Positions 37,393-49,440 are shown, numbered from the stretch's first letter. The stretch is DNA of 64,000 nucleotides from Epiperipatus broadwayi (GCA_028023455.1 JAQFVV010012396.1:23473292-23537291); one strand, 5' to 3'. Notes: generated by a model not told the origin, from the sequence alone. A program made the numbers and translations.

Positions 37393-38049
37393 TATTACCA
37401 TTATAAAAAAAACAATAAATACACATTATTGATGTACAGTTGACTTTTAACCATCAAAAGGACTAGTTTTAACTATATAAAAAGATTCAAATTTATTCTG
37501 GTAAAGGATTTTACTTTTAAAATACAAGGTAGAAGAAGACCATGAACTGGGATTAATATAAAAATTGTAGTCAAAAGAAAAAAAATGCATAAACTAAAGT
37601 ATTTTAATTTTACAATTAACAAAAAGAAATAAATCATATTTTTTTGCTTACCAGAAAGTGATTTATGTTGTGTGCCTATTTCTGACACATAGTTATAAAA
37701 ATATGGAGATGAGGAAAAGCTAGAAAAATTACATTTGACTTCATGACATCATAGTCAACTCCAAACAGTAGTATTCACATCTGATCACATGATAGAGGGA
37801 TCTCCTTATGGGCTCTTGAAGTTCATACATATTTATATAGCTATCTAAATATTTTTCTATCTATTAACATCAAACTCTCTATTTCGATCAACAAATGAAT
37901 ATGGAAACACAAATTTAAAAAAAGATTTAGCATTTTTATTAATACATTAAAAATTACAAATTAAAAAAATATAATTTAATTAAAGAAGCAAACAATAATT
38001 AAATAAAAAATTAATCAACAAATATTAATTATAATTTTAGAAATTTAAA

Positions 38050-39865
38050 AAAAAAGGTAAATCTGAAGATATTTGTTTCCATGTTCATTTGTTGATTAAA
38101 AAAGTGACTTTGACATTAATAGATCAAAATGTATATAGATAGGTATATAAATGTGTTTAAATTTCAAGAGCCCATAAAGACATCACTGTATCAGTCATCA
38201 AGTATGAACCATGCTGCTTGAGCTGACTGTGACATCATGGAATTAAATGCGATCAACACCATGTTTTTGTTTTTCCATTTTTTATAATTATGTGTGAAAA
38301 TGAGACCCACAATATTACTCATTTTTTGATAAGAAAAAAATCTGATTTATTTTTTGTTAATTGTAAAATTAAAATGTTTTAGTTTATGCAAATTTTTTTT
38401 TGACTACCATTTTTTGTTAACCCCATTACATGTGCTTATTCAGTTTTATATTTAAAATAATTTACTTTGCCATATTAAATTAAGACTTTTTTATGCAGTT
38501 AAATTTGATCTGTTCGCTGTATAAAAATCAACACTACTTTGATAATGTGAATATATAATGTTTTTTTCTTTAATGATAATAATTGAATATTTTAAGGCTT
38601 AAGCATATTTCTTCTTAAATGTTTGGGTTGAAAAAATAGGTGGATTCATTCTACTCTTTCACAAAGACTTTATCTTGCATGGGAAAATGAGAGTATTCAT
38701 TTATTGTTAAGATCCATAAAGCGCATGTGCATTAGCTTAAAAAGCTGATCATTAGTTTATTACAATTCAAAAACATTGGCTATATAAAATAAATATATTC
38801 TTATATTAGTTTATACAAACTTTTTTGACTATTATTCCTATGTTAATTCAAACACTTTGTTACCACCATATTTTAAAAATAAAATGCATTATTTTATGTA
38901 CAATAAATTGTAACATTTTTATGTGGATTTATTACATTTTTGGGGGTTAATTATAATATTAGAATATTTTCCCTTAAGCATATTTTTTCTTTTGTGAATT
39001 TATGCAATTTTTGTTTGGGCTGTCATTATTATGTTTACTTGAGCACATGATTATCACTATATTTTAAAAGTAAAATGCATTAGTTTATATAGAATAAATT
39101 GGAATTTTTTTATGTGGGTTTTTTTTTTTTTGAAGAGGGGGTTAATTATAATATTCAATTGTTTTAGCTTAAGCACATTTCTTCTTGTGTTTGTTTATGC
39201 AATTTTTTCAGCTTCTATTCTTAGGTTAATTTGAGCTTATTTTAAAAGTAAAATATTTTGCTATCATTATTTGTTTTTTGGACAGAGGCGTTTTTAAATT
39301 AATAAATATATTCAATATTTAGACTTCCAAAAGTATGATTGAGCATTGTTCTATAACATTTGCATGTTTATTTGACTTTAACAGTAATTTGATATTTTGG
39401 TCATGTGATTTTTATTTTTTCATTTTGGTTTTCTAATTGTTAATATGTTTAATTATTATTTTTTTTTGTTTTGGTCATGTCATTGTGCTTGTGGCCATTT
39501 GCTAACAGGTGCAAAATATTGTTTTTTTCATATTGATTGTGGCAGTAATTTGATTTTGTGGTCACAGGGTTTTTTCTATTTCAGCTCACCTCCCCTACTG
39601 GTCATTTTCTAGTTATTAATGTTTGAAATTTTGGTTTCTAGAGGTATTTTATTTTATTTGATTGAAACATAGTTATACAAAATTTGTATGTTAATTTTTT
39701 AATTTTTGCTGGAAATTGTGATATTTTAGCTAGAGGTCAAAATAATTTAACACATTACCAATGGTGGTCAATATTATCTGACATTGTTTACTATGTCTGG
39801 GTCAGCAGTGACTTTGGTCTTCCCTTTAAAAACCAAAATGGCAGAGAATGTATTCTAAACTAATA
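38050..39865. repeat. Right arm of the large foldback element
   Basis: Inverted counterpart of 35070-37930 without the nested insertion. Landmarks from inside out are GATATTTGTTTCCATGTTCATTTGTTGAT, AATTTCAAGAGCCCATAAAG, TTAATTGTAAAATTAAAATG, the repeated AAGTAAAATGCATTA units and CCAAAATGGCAGAG. Confidence 0.8.
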
Positions 39866-39869
39866 CCCA

Positions 39870-40575
39870 ATTATGATAGACTAAAAATAAATTATAATTC
39901 ACATTTTTTAGAGACTGGACAGCACCAACAAAGTTAGTAACTGTTGACAAAAGACAGAACAGATTAATTGATAATAGCATATTTAGCTTGCTATACCTGA
40001 AGAACGAATGATTTCATGAATTAGAAATATAACTGTTTCATAATACACAAAAAATTATAAGATTAAGATATTGAGAAATTAAAAAGAAAGTGTTAAATGA
40101 CAATTGAACTAAAAAGTGTGTGTGTATGCACTTCATTTGAAAAAATATCAAAAATGATAGTTCAATTGAATTGATATTTATTACAAATAAAATTAGAAAA
40201 ACAACATTGTGGAAAAAGATAGTACATCAGATTGTGCGGTAAGTTTTGTTGTTCTATTTAATTTGAAAGAATGAAGAAAAGAAAATAAAAATGTTTCTAG
40301 AGTTTTAAAAAGAAGCTATACATATATATTGTTAAACGGAAATTGCATTGACAACAGTTTAAAATTTTTGATTGTATTGATATTGGGACTGTCTAAGTAT
40401 TGATTGGTTTTTAATGTTATACATATATAATTACATTAAATTCAGAATTTAAATAATCTAGCAAAATTTACATATTAAAATTTCACAACCAATTGAATTC
40501 ACTGTCAAAGCAGACTCCCATACTTGGAAAAGCTTTCTTGGAAATGATTACTGGTTGTGAAATTTTAGTTTTTAA
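39870..40575. other. AT-rich spacer, no recognised gene
   Basis: Nothing recognisable between the foldback element and the next SINE. Confidence 0.45.
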
Positions 40576-40587
40576 ACATTGTCAAGG

Positions 40588-40677
40588 TTTTTTTTATTAT
40601 CTCAAAACATTAATTGGGAAGCGAACCTGGGCCAGCTGCTTGGAAGGCAGCTATGCTAACCGTTAGGCCACCAACAC
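40588..40677 (-). mobile_element. tRNA-Gly-like SINE with target duplication
   Basis: On the minus strand: GTTGGTGGCCTAACGGTTAG, GCTGCCTTCCAAGCAGCT (loop with anticodon TCC), GGTTCGCTTCCCAATTAATG, then an A-rich tail. TTGTCAAGG flanks it at 40579-40587 and 40678-40686. The tail is TTTTGAGATAATA rather than TTTTGACACATGA, so this copy has diverged or belongs to a tail variant. Confidence 0.85.
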
Positions 40678-40936
40678 TTGTCAAGGGTTTTTTCAGTGTA
40701 ATTTATTCATTTTTATCTATTAGTTTATCTTTTACGTATTTATCTTATTTTATCATTAAACCTTTTAGAGATTTAAAAAAAAAAAATTATTGAGTCTTTA
40801 GTATTATTTACTTCAATCATTATTTCCATGTTTATAACCATACAGACACACACACGTAATTGTTTAGCATATGTTTGTACATATGTGTAAGAAAGTGGCT
40901 GTTTTTTATTTGTATTTAATAAAGCAGAGTGCACTT

Positions 40937-41038
40937 GTCAAGCTTTGGTGGTCGAGAGGTCAGCGACAGCTGCTTTACAAGCAGTTGTCCCGGGTTATCG
41001 GGTTCGCTTCCCGGCTGATGCTATGACACATGAGAAAA
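40937..41038 (+). mobile_element. tRNA-derived SINE with perfect 16-bp target duplication
   Basis: The head GGTGGTCGAGAGGTCAGCG (box A region), the arm GCTGCTTTACAAGCAGT (loop TTTACAA, anticodon position TAC), box B GGGTTCGCTTCCCGG, then CTGATGCTATGACACATGAGAAAA. AAAGCAGAGTGCACTT lies on both sides (40921-40936 and 41039-41054) without mismatch, so this is probably the youngest SINE here. It is not a functional tRNA, because the acceptor ends do not pair convincingly. Confidence 0.93.
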
Positions 41039-41054
41039 AAAGCAGAGTGCACTT

Positions 41055-42397
41055 TCAGTGATAAGCACTATAGTATATATGTATATACATATCAGAGAAA
41101 TTTGATTGAACTTAGAAGAATTTTCTGTGGTCGATTGAAAAAAGATTGAAAATGATGTTGAAGAATATATTAATAAATTTAAATTAATAACATAATTACA
41201 GAAATTTTGTAAAAATGATCAATACAATTGCCATATCATTCCAATAAAACAGCCGTTTTTATAGTAAAAAGAGAAAAGTTAATCAAGATAATTTGCAGAT
41301 GTTACGAAATTGTAATAAATTGCGCAGTAAGATTAAGATTTGAATTAATTTAACACTCATTACATCATTAACAAAGAATCTTGAGTTAGTCTCAGTAAGC
41401 TTCATTATTTCAAAAGACAGTTAGCCAGCAACAAATTGAACAAAAGCAATTTAGTAAGACAATAAACAATAACCACAATATTAAGATTCATCTTTTGAAT
41501 ACAACTCCGATGATGTTTCCAAAGTGGCAAACTTTTTATTTACTTCTTGACTTTTCAAATAAAAAAACGTGTTAATTGTATAGGTCATGATTGAATTAAT
41601 CATTTAAGATATAAAATCATTGAAATAAACAATATTAACAACTCAATAAACTTCAAAGAAAAAAAAAAGAATTTCCAAAAGTTTTGACAATAAAATACGA
41701 TGTTACATTAGATAATCAATCTAGCTTCAAAGTTAATAAATTATCAGTGTACATTATTGTTTCTTGCTTTATATATTAAGATATCTAAAAAACAAGAATT
41801 AATATGATTAAATATTAAAGAAAGTAGAATTGATTAATCATTCTTCATTGGCCACACCAATCGTTTTCAGTTTAAAACATGATGAAAATCAGGATAGTGA
41901 AGACTTACGTGTATTTTAAACAATGAACTTTCAGTGGTAATTAACTCGCAATAGTTATAAATTGTTCATATTGTATGATAGAAAATAATTTTCAAATATT
42001 TACCATGGTCACTCATATTTTTAGCGATCTGTTAATGATGAATCCACAGAGGTGTGGATTGTAATAATTTGTAAAACATTTGTTTAAAATTGTGTTGATT
42101 ACTATTTTGTATTATAATGACATTATTCTCACGTGTTCTTGATTTAGCTAACTACTGATATGCCAGGTGCATTGATTATATAATAATAATTTTTTGCAGG
42201 TGACCATACCTTATTAAAATTTGTCTTCCAGCAGTAATTAATAGGTAATTTGAGGGCTATTGATAATAAAGTTAGCCTTGTTAAATACTTCTTTGATACA
42301 AAATAATTATAAATTCTTTACTATGAAGTTGATGTGAAATATTCATGCAGTTTAAATCAATAGAAAGCAATCAATGAAGCTCATTTTTCTACTACTA
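41055..42397. other. AT-rich spacer up to the assembly gap
   Basis: No recognised feature. Confidence 0.45.
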
Positions 42398-42897
42398 NNN
42401 NNNNNNNNNNNNNNNNNNNNNNNNNNNNNNNNNNNNNNNNNNNNNNNNNNNNNNNNNNNNNNNNNNNNNNNNNNNNNNNNNNNNNNNNNNNNNNNNNNNN
42501 NNNNNNNNNNNNNNNNNNNNNNNNNNNNNNNNNNNNNNNNNNNNNNNNNNNNNNNNNNNNNNNNNNNNNNNNNNNNNNNNNNNNNNNNNNNNNNNNNNNN
42601 NNNNNNNNNNNNNNNNNNNNNNNNNNNNNNNNNNNNNNNNNNNNNNNNNNNNNNNNNNNNNNNNNNNNNNNNNNNNNNNNNNNNNNNNNNNNNNNNNNNN
42701 NNNNNNNNNNNNNNNNNNNNNNNNNNNNNNNNNNNNNNNNNNNNNNNNNNNNNNNNNNNNNNNNNNNNNNNNNNNNNNNNNNNNNNNNNNNNNNNNNNNN
42801 NNNNNNNNNNNNNNNNNNNNNNNNNNNNNNNNNNNNNNNNNNNNNNNNNNNNNNNNNNNNNNNNNNNNNNNNNNNNNNNNNNNNNNNNNNNNNNNNN
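42398..42897. other. Assembly gap, exactly 500 N
   Basis: A round 500-base run of N, most likely a placeholder of unknown true size. The translated frame across it (42374-42907) is meaningless. The gap abuts the outer tandem repeats of the following inverted repeat. Confidence 0.98.
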
Positions 42898-43125
42898 TTA
42901 TAGATGAATCATATCACATGTTTTAGGCACCATAATCACTACTGTACTCTAGCTACAGCCAATCATCATGCCATCCACATTGGTCAGGCATAATCGCAAC
43001 TGTAACCTGGCAACAGCCAGCCTTCATCTACTAAACAGTCATGTCACATTGGCAAGCACCATAATCGCATCTGTAACCTAGCTTCCTGATCTAGCTGGTC
43101 ATCAACGAATCATACCGCACATTTT
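42898..43125. repeat. Degenerate tandem subrepeats, outer end of left arm
   Basis: Three to four units of about 60-72 bp sharing CATAATCGCA(A/T)CTGTAACCT(G/A)G and CACATTGGCA. The array continues into the gap, so its true length is unknown. The mirror copy is at 47790-47976. Confidence 0.8.
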
Positions 43126-45250
43126 AGTGATTAAATTCTCTTATGGAACCTAACGTACTCACATGATCAAGAATATAAGCATGAAGAAACAAAAATGCAA
43201 AACTAATGAAATGATTCTTGGATTGAATAAAACTAGCATGAAACTATCGATCTAAAGAAAATCACAAGGCTACTAATAAAGATAAAAACTTCTGGTCAAA
43301 CCAGCTTTAAAATCCACACAAACAAAGGTGATGAGTTAAATTTGGTATTCAGCCAACTAATAAACTAACTAATATTTATATGTCTTGAGTGATTATGAAA
43401 TTAAACTTATAAAAATGAAATGATAGGCAAATTATGATGTAGATGACTAATGGATGATGGAAAGAAGTAATAATGGAATAGTGGAATGAAATGAATCTAA
43501 GAGTGAAGAGAAAAGAATGGTTATATATGAGGAATAATGAATGATTAAGAAGATGATAAAATAATAGTTAATGAATAGTGAAGATGATAAGCGAATAAAA
43601 GTTAATGTATGATTAATCACTTATGATAATGAATTAATGTCAAATGGGAATGAATAAATAAAAGAATGGATCAAGATGAAATTGAAGAACAATGTTAATG
43701 ATGGAGACTGAAATCTTAAACTATCAACTAATATAGTATTAAGTGATAAAAGTAGGGATTTCAAGCTTGACACAACCAGAATATTATCATGAAATTAAAA
43801 CAAACTATACATTTTATACAAAAAAAAAATAATTTACATATTAAAGCTTAGCTAACTTTCATAAAACAGTGAAAGTAATCTATTTTAAGTTCAACTATAA
43901 TAATTAACAAGATATAACTTTATTACAAACTTAAATTCGATCTTAAAACTTAATAACTAATTCTTCTCAGGGTTCAAACACTCAAAATCATTATATAAAC
44001 TATATTTGGGTCAGTAAGAGGGATTTTACCACTATCCAAACATAATGCACCTAATAGCTCTCAATATAATTTAAATCAAGAATTATATTTAGCAGTTCTA
44101 AATAAACTTTACAACTAATATAAACTTTAAAATTTATGACCGGGAATGACTTTTTAATAATTAAAATCAATAACTTACCAAATTCTTTTTTTTTTAAATA
44201 ATTATAAACCATGTGATTAAGATTAGTGAAAGATAGCTCTGCAGATTTAACTAAATCAATCAAATCAAGACTATGTTTATTTTTGAATATATTGTTTAAA
44301 ACAATCTGTACTACAAGTTATTAACATTTTGATTATTGTGTGATAATGCATTAGATGTACCAATAAATTATAAGGCTTACCAAAATTATTATGATATAGC
44401 ATAATATAGTTAATAGTACTATATTGGTTGACGATGATTTTAATTTATAATCTTCTGGTAGGTTGATAGCAATAACAATAATAGTGTATAGATGTGGTAA
44501 TTAGCAATAAGATTACATGCAACTACATAAATTTTTAAACACAACAAACTTTATTTACACTATGTACAAATTTTTAATTCACAGGTATGGCATGAAATAA
44601 AACTAATCTAGTAAAATAATTTATGGATGGGACAAATACTTATTATCCCCTTGACCATATACTCAGCAAATGATACAACCTGCTTAGAAAATAATATTCA
44701 AAATATCATTTGTTACTCTTTGGCATATTTTTAAGAAACAATATACTAAAACTTATTTAAGCTGACTAGCTACTTAAATTTATAACTAGCAGTATACTTA
44801 AAACTTTAGGATATGCACCAAGTATAAATTTAGAATTCAGACAAAATTTTAAAAATATTGCATTTTCCCTAAAATCCTTAGTTTTTAACAGAATATGATA
44901 AGGGCAATTATCATATTCTGTGCAATTACTAACTTATTTAACTTTGAAATGAATAAGTTTAGTGCATTAATTGAAGACTAGACATTAAAAGTCCAATATA
45001 CATAGATCTCATTAAGCATTACCTATGTCCCCAGCTCGACCCTTGAATACATAATTGATCTTACAATTCTATTGTCCCATCGATATTTGATGAAAATGAA
45101 TCCATTCTGCCAATGTGCATCTCTTACTTTTACATTTAAAATTTTCTACCATCATTAATAAATCCTGGTTTGGTCTGTCAACATCTGATGATGATCCCAC
45201 ATCATCATAAAAGCTATTTCAATTAATAAAACACTATGCTAGATGAGTGT
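42930..45250 (-). repeat. Left arm of 5-kb inverted repeat
   Basis: About 2.32 kb, the inverted copy of 45661-47976. The inner end is ACACTATGCTAGATGAGTGTT. Sporadic mismatches exist (for example near 44880, GTTTTTAACAGAATATG against the mirrored TCTGTTAAAAGCC), so the arms are near-identical but distinct. It contains the minus-strand ORF 44051-44263 and a hairpin at 44889-44919. Confidence 0.93.
44051..44263 (-). CDS. 70-codon ORF in left arm, possible LisH-like exon
   Basis: The predicted peptide is the same as that of 46646-46858. It starts MIDLVKSAELSFTNLNHMVY, followed by NYLKKKEFG. The LNHMVYNYLKKKEF stretch resembles a LisH motif. The mirrored DNA has GTAAGT directly after the codons for KKKEF, a plausible splice donor, so the remaining 37 codons may be intron. 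The function is unknown. Confidence 0.3.
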   Translation of the reverse strand: MIDLVKSAELSFTNLNHMVYNYLKKKEFGKLLILIIKKSFPVINFKVYISCKVYLELLNIILDLNYIESY

Positions 45251-45660
45251 TTCTAAATTTAATATTATTTTATACTTGCTATGTGATCTGGACCTATTAT
45301 ACTTCACCATACACGGTGGAAAAACTATCTCTATATTATCATGAGGAATTTAACACTAAGATGGAAAATTTTATAAAAACATGACAGTTGTATAATAATA
45401 TATGGCTGATTCTATACCTCATGGGTATATGTATGTGTGTGGGCCTTGCCTCACCATGAAAAGACTAGAATTCAAACCATAGATATCCTTTCTTTTTAGG
45501 ATTATTTATACTAATGAGCATTAATTACTGCTCAGATTCTATCCATCTTTTCTCTCATAAAATGAGCCATAGGTGACACTCCATCAGCCTAGTCATTCTC
45601 AAATTATAGCAAGGCAAAACAATACCAACAATAACAGTGAAAATACATATTCCATTTAGT
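45251..45660. other. Spacer of the inverted repeat (410 bp)
   Basis: Single-copy DNA between the arms. No ORF or element signature was recognised. Confidence 0.85.
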
Positions 45661-46645
45661 AACACTCATCTAGCATAGTGTTTTATTAATTGGGATTGCC
45701 ATTTTATGATGATGTGGATCATCACCAGATGTTGAAAGACCAAACCAGGATTTACTAATGATGGTAGAAAATTGTAAATGTAAAAGTAACAGATGCACAT
45801 TGGTAGAATGGATTCATTTTCATCAAATATCGATGGGACAATAGAATTGTAAGATCAATTATGTATTCAAGGGTCGAGCTGGGGACATAGGTAATGCTTA
45901 ATGAGATCTATGTATATTGGACTTTTAATGTCTAGTCTTCAATTAATGCACTAAACTTATTCATTTCAAAGTTAAATAAGTTAGTAATTGCACAGAATAT
46001 GATAATTGCCCTTATCATATTCTGTTAAAAGCCAGGATTTTAGGAAAATGCAATATTTTTAAAATTTTGTCTGAATTCTAAATTTATACTTGGTGCATAT
46101 CCTAAAGTTTTAAGTATACTGCTAGTTATAAATTTAAGTGCTAGTCAGCTTAAATAAGTTTTAGTATATTGTTTTTAAAAATATGCCAAAGAGTAACAAA
46201 TGATATTTTGAATATTATTTTCTAAGCAGATTGTATCATTTGCTGAGTATATGGTCAAGGGGATAATAAGTATTTGTCCCATCCATAAATTATTTTACTA
46301 GATTAGTTTTATTTCATGCCATACCTGTGAATTAAAAATTTGTACATAGTGTAAATAAAGTTTGTTGTGTTTAAAAATTTATGTAGTTGCATGTAATCTT
46401 ATTGCTAATTACCACATCTATACACTATTATTGTTATTGCTATCAACCTACCAGAAGATTATAAATTGAAATCATCATCAACCAATATAGTACTATTAAC
46501 TATATTATGCTATATCATAATAATTTTGGTAAGCCTTATAATTTATTGGTACATCTAATGCATTATCACACAATAATCAAAATGTTAATAACTTGTAGTA
46601 CAGATTGTTTTAAACAATATATTCAAAAATAAACATAGTCTTGAT

Positions 46646-46858
46646 TTGATTGATTTAGTTAAATCTGCAGAGCTATCTTTCACTAATCTTAATCACATGG
46701 TTTATAATTATTTAAAAAAAAAAGAATTTGGTAAGTTATTGATTTTAATTATTAAAAAGTCATTCCCGGTCATAAATTTTAAAGTTTATATTAGTTGTAA
46801 AGTTTATTTAGAACTGCTAAATATAATTCTTGATTTAAATTATATTGAGAGCTATTAG
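46646..46858 (+). CDS. 70-codon ORF in right arm, possible LisH-like exon
   Basis: Same peptide as in the left arm. Reading before the ATG stays open for a few codons (SLDLIDLV). The acceptor candidate TTTAG lies near 46661. GTAAGT follows GAATTTG at about 46731. LisH motifs mediate dimerisation in proteins such as TBL1; the resemblance here is short and could be chance. Conservation of the frame is expected from arm similarity alone. Confidence 0.3.
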   Translation: MIDLVKSAELSFTNLNHMVYNYLKKKEFGKLLILIIKKSFPVINFKVYISCKVYLELLNIILDLNYIESY

Positions 46859-47789
46859 GTGCATTATGTTTGGATAGTGGTAAAATTCCTCTTACTGACC
46901 CAAATATAGTTTATATAATGATTTTGAGTGTTTGAACCCTGAGAAGAATTAGTTGTTAAGTTTTAAGATCGAATTTAAGTTTGTAATAAAGTTATATCTT
47001 GTTAATTATTATAGTTGAACTTAAAATAGATTACTTTCACTGTTTTATGAAAGTTAGCTAAGCTTTAATATGTAAATTATTTTTTTTTTGTATAAAATGT
47101 ATAGTTTGTTTTAATTTCATGATAATATTCTGGTTGTGTCAAGCTTGAAATCCCTACTTTTATCACTTAATATTATATTAGTTTATAGCTTAAGATTTCA
47201 GTCTCCATCATTAACATTGTTCTTCAATTTCATCTTGATCAATTCTTTTATTTATTCATTCCCATTTGACATTAATTCATTATCATAAGTGATTAATCAT
47301 ACATTAACTTTTATTCGCTTATCATCTTCACTATTCATTAACTATTATTTTATCATCTTCTTAATCATTCATTATTCTCATATATAGCCATTCTTTTCTC
47401 TTCACTCTTAGATTCCTTTCATTCCACTATTCCATTATTACTTCTTTCCATCATCCATTAGTCATCTACATCATAATTTACTTATCATTTCATTTTATAA
47501 GTTTAATTTCATAATCACTCAAGACATATAATTATTAGTTAGTTTATTAATTGGCTGAATATCAAATTTAACTCATCACCTTTTGTTTGTGTGGATTTTA
47601 AAGCTGGTTTGACCAGAAGTTTTTATCTTTATTAGTAGCCTTGTGATTTTCTTTAGATCGACAGTTTCATGCTAGTTTTATTCAATCCAAGAATCATTTC
47701 ATTAGTTTTGCATTTTTGTTTCTTCATGCTTATATTCTTGATCATGTGAGTACGTTAGGTTCCATAAGAGAATTTAATCACTAAAATGT

Positions 47790-47976
47790 GCGGTATGATT
47801 CGTTGATGACCAGCTAGATCAGGAAGCTAGGTTACAGATGCGATTATGGTGCTTGCCAATGTGACATGACTGTTTAGTAGATGAAGGCTGGCTGTTGCCA
47901 GGTTACAGTTGCGATTATGCCTGACCAATGTGGATGGCATGATGATTGGCTGTAGCTAGAGTACAGTAGTGATTAT
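47790..47976. repeat. Degenerate tandem subrepeats, outer end of right arm
   Basis: GGTTACAGATGCGATTATGG at about 47830, GGTTACAGTTGCGATTATGC at about 47901 and AGTACAGTAGTGATTAT at about 47960 mark units of about 71 and 60 bp. Confidence 0.8.
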
Positions 47977-48985
47977 CTGTTAAAAATGCTTAATTTTAAA
48001 ATCTTCAAATATTAAAAAATAATTTAATATTTGCAACAGAAAAAAATTAAAGCCTTATCTGAAAGATTATGCAAACATTAACATGAATATATATATATAT
48101 GCATGTGTGTGCACTGCCTGTGAGAACACATGAAAAGATTAACATTTTTTATTGTCAAATCTAAATAAGCATAATCATGTATATCACAGGCAAATTAAAA
48201 TGCTTGCACTAATAGTTTGGTGCACAGTATTAATGTCTATATTGTAACAGTAGCTGGGTTCAAATACAGGTACTAAAGGAAGTAAAGGGCATTAATGATT
48301 ACAAAAGAGTGTTTATTGTGAATGTTATTATGGATTGAATTAATAGATGTGAGAAAATTTATAGATATACATTTAAACCCTGTTACAAAAGAGTGTGAGT
48401 GAAATACATTAACCATTTAAAGGCATAAATGTATACATATATATTTAATACACGTGTTGTTGTGATGTCGCATAGAATTAATTACTAACAGATAGATTTG
48501 TATGTGAAGATGAAGAGGTGCGGTTATGTGTGGAGTTGTATTTTATATATATTGTTGTTTATTACCATAAATTATAATTATTGAAATAATGTCATTAGTA
48601 GTGCATGTTTCTTAATGAAAGCAAATTAAAAATAAGGCTGGAGAGAGTAATAAAAGAGTGTTGCAAGTTGTGCCATGGTCGATTTCTGTTAATGACACTT
48701 GTTGTCAGAATTCCAAGAAATGGCCATTTAGTATTTTGGAACAATGGAAACCTGATCATGCTAAAAACATTCCTGAAGCAATGATCATCAGTGTATGGAT
48801 AGAAAAAAAAGTGAGGTGAAAGAGAGATAAAAGAAAAGAACTGTATTATTTTTTATTTTATTTTGGAGTGATTTGGAAAAGTAAAGTTATAGAGAAAGAA
48901 GCACGGAATTAAATTTTAATAAAGTGATTTTATTAATTAATAAAAATTAATAACAATGGACTTCATTGAAATGCTGGGATAAAAG
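47977..48985. other. AT-rich spacer, no recognised gene
   Basis: A less biased patch at 48650-48800 has short open stretches but no motif I can name. Confidence 0.4.
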
Positions 48986-48999
48986 AATTGTGTGGATTT

Positions 49000-49260
49000 G
49001 TTAATCTGGTCCAGTGTACAGCTACTCTGTGACCTGCCTGACTTTTACCTATGGAGATTTCAGCTGTCTATTTCAAGCAAATGACAGCAAGAACTTTCAT
49101 GCACTCAATTTTAGAATGACCTACCTAACCTCTAGGATAGATTATCATATGTGAAACTGTTGTGGAATCTTTTATCATCTTTCAGACCAAACAATTCTTG
49201 CTATGAATATCACCATTGTAATACTGTAAGCTTACAGATCATCCACCTTAAACACATGAA
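49000..49260 (+). pseudogene. LINE APE-endonuclease fragment
   Basis: A plus-strand frame reads YGDFSCLFQANDSKNFHALN, then FRMTYLTSRIDYHM, and after a stop FYHLSDQTILAMNI. This mirrors the endonuclease order GDFN, T--SRIDY and SDH, with GDFS and SDQ as damaged versions. The spacing (about 30 residues, then about 25) fits. It is probably a fragment of an APE-type LINE like that at 26.5 kb. Flanking LINE sequence was not recognised. Confidence 0.6.
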
Positions 49261-49440
49261 TTTTCACCCTCAAATGAGGTAACTATGACTTTTCTCTCTA
49301 TATATTACATGAACATATAATAATAGATTAAGAAATGTGCACTTTGTCTCAACTTAAAGAAAGTAATTATAGAAAATAGATTAAATTATTTAATAAATAC
49401 AACTCTGACACATAGTTGCACTTTTTCTTGAATGTGTGTA

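Larger units (their letters stand above)
35070..39865. mobile_element. Large foldback element (4.8 kb)
   Basis: The left arm (35070-37930, including a nested 0.88-kb insertion) and the right arm (38050-39865) are inverted copies around an AT-rich centre near 37990. The outer ends read TTAGTTTAGAAAGTACTCTCTGCCATTTTTG and, inverted, CAAAATGGCAGAGAATGTATTCTAAACTAA. Inner anchors are TTTCCATATTCATTTGTTGAT-like words on both sides. Each arm is built of tandem units. No transposase is visible. Arms made of internal repeats are typical of foldback transposons, but the family is not identified. TA lies just outside each proposed end. The visible divergence between arms suggests age. Confidence 0.8.
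45661..47976 (+). repeat. Right arm of 5-kb inverted repeat
   Basis: About 2.32 kb, the inverted copy of 42930-45250. It stops abruptly after GTAGTGATTAT at 47976, in the middle of a subrepeat unit, while the left arm continues outward to the gap. The right junction is therefore not a clean element terminus. Confidence 0.93.

Noticed and set aside
35070-39865. CRISPR-like array
   Set aside because: The units are long, divergent and not separated by unique spacers; the DNA is animal.
40937-41038. Functional tRNA gene
   Set aside because: Box A and box B are present, but the acceptor stem does not pair and a SINE tail with a perfect target duplication surrounds it.
42374-42907. 177-aa frame across the gap
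   Set aside because: Almost entirely N; no sequence supports it.
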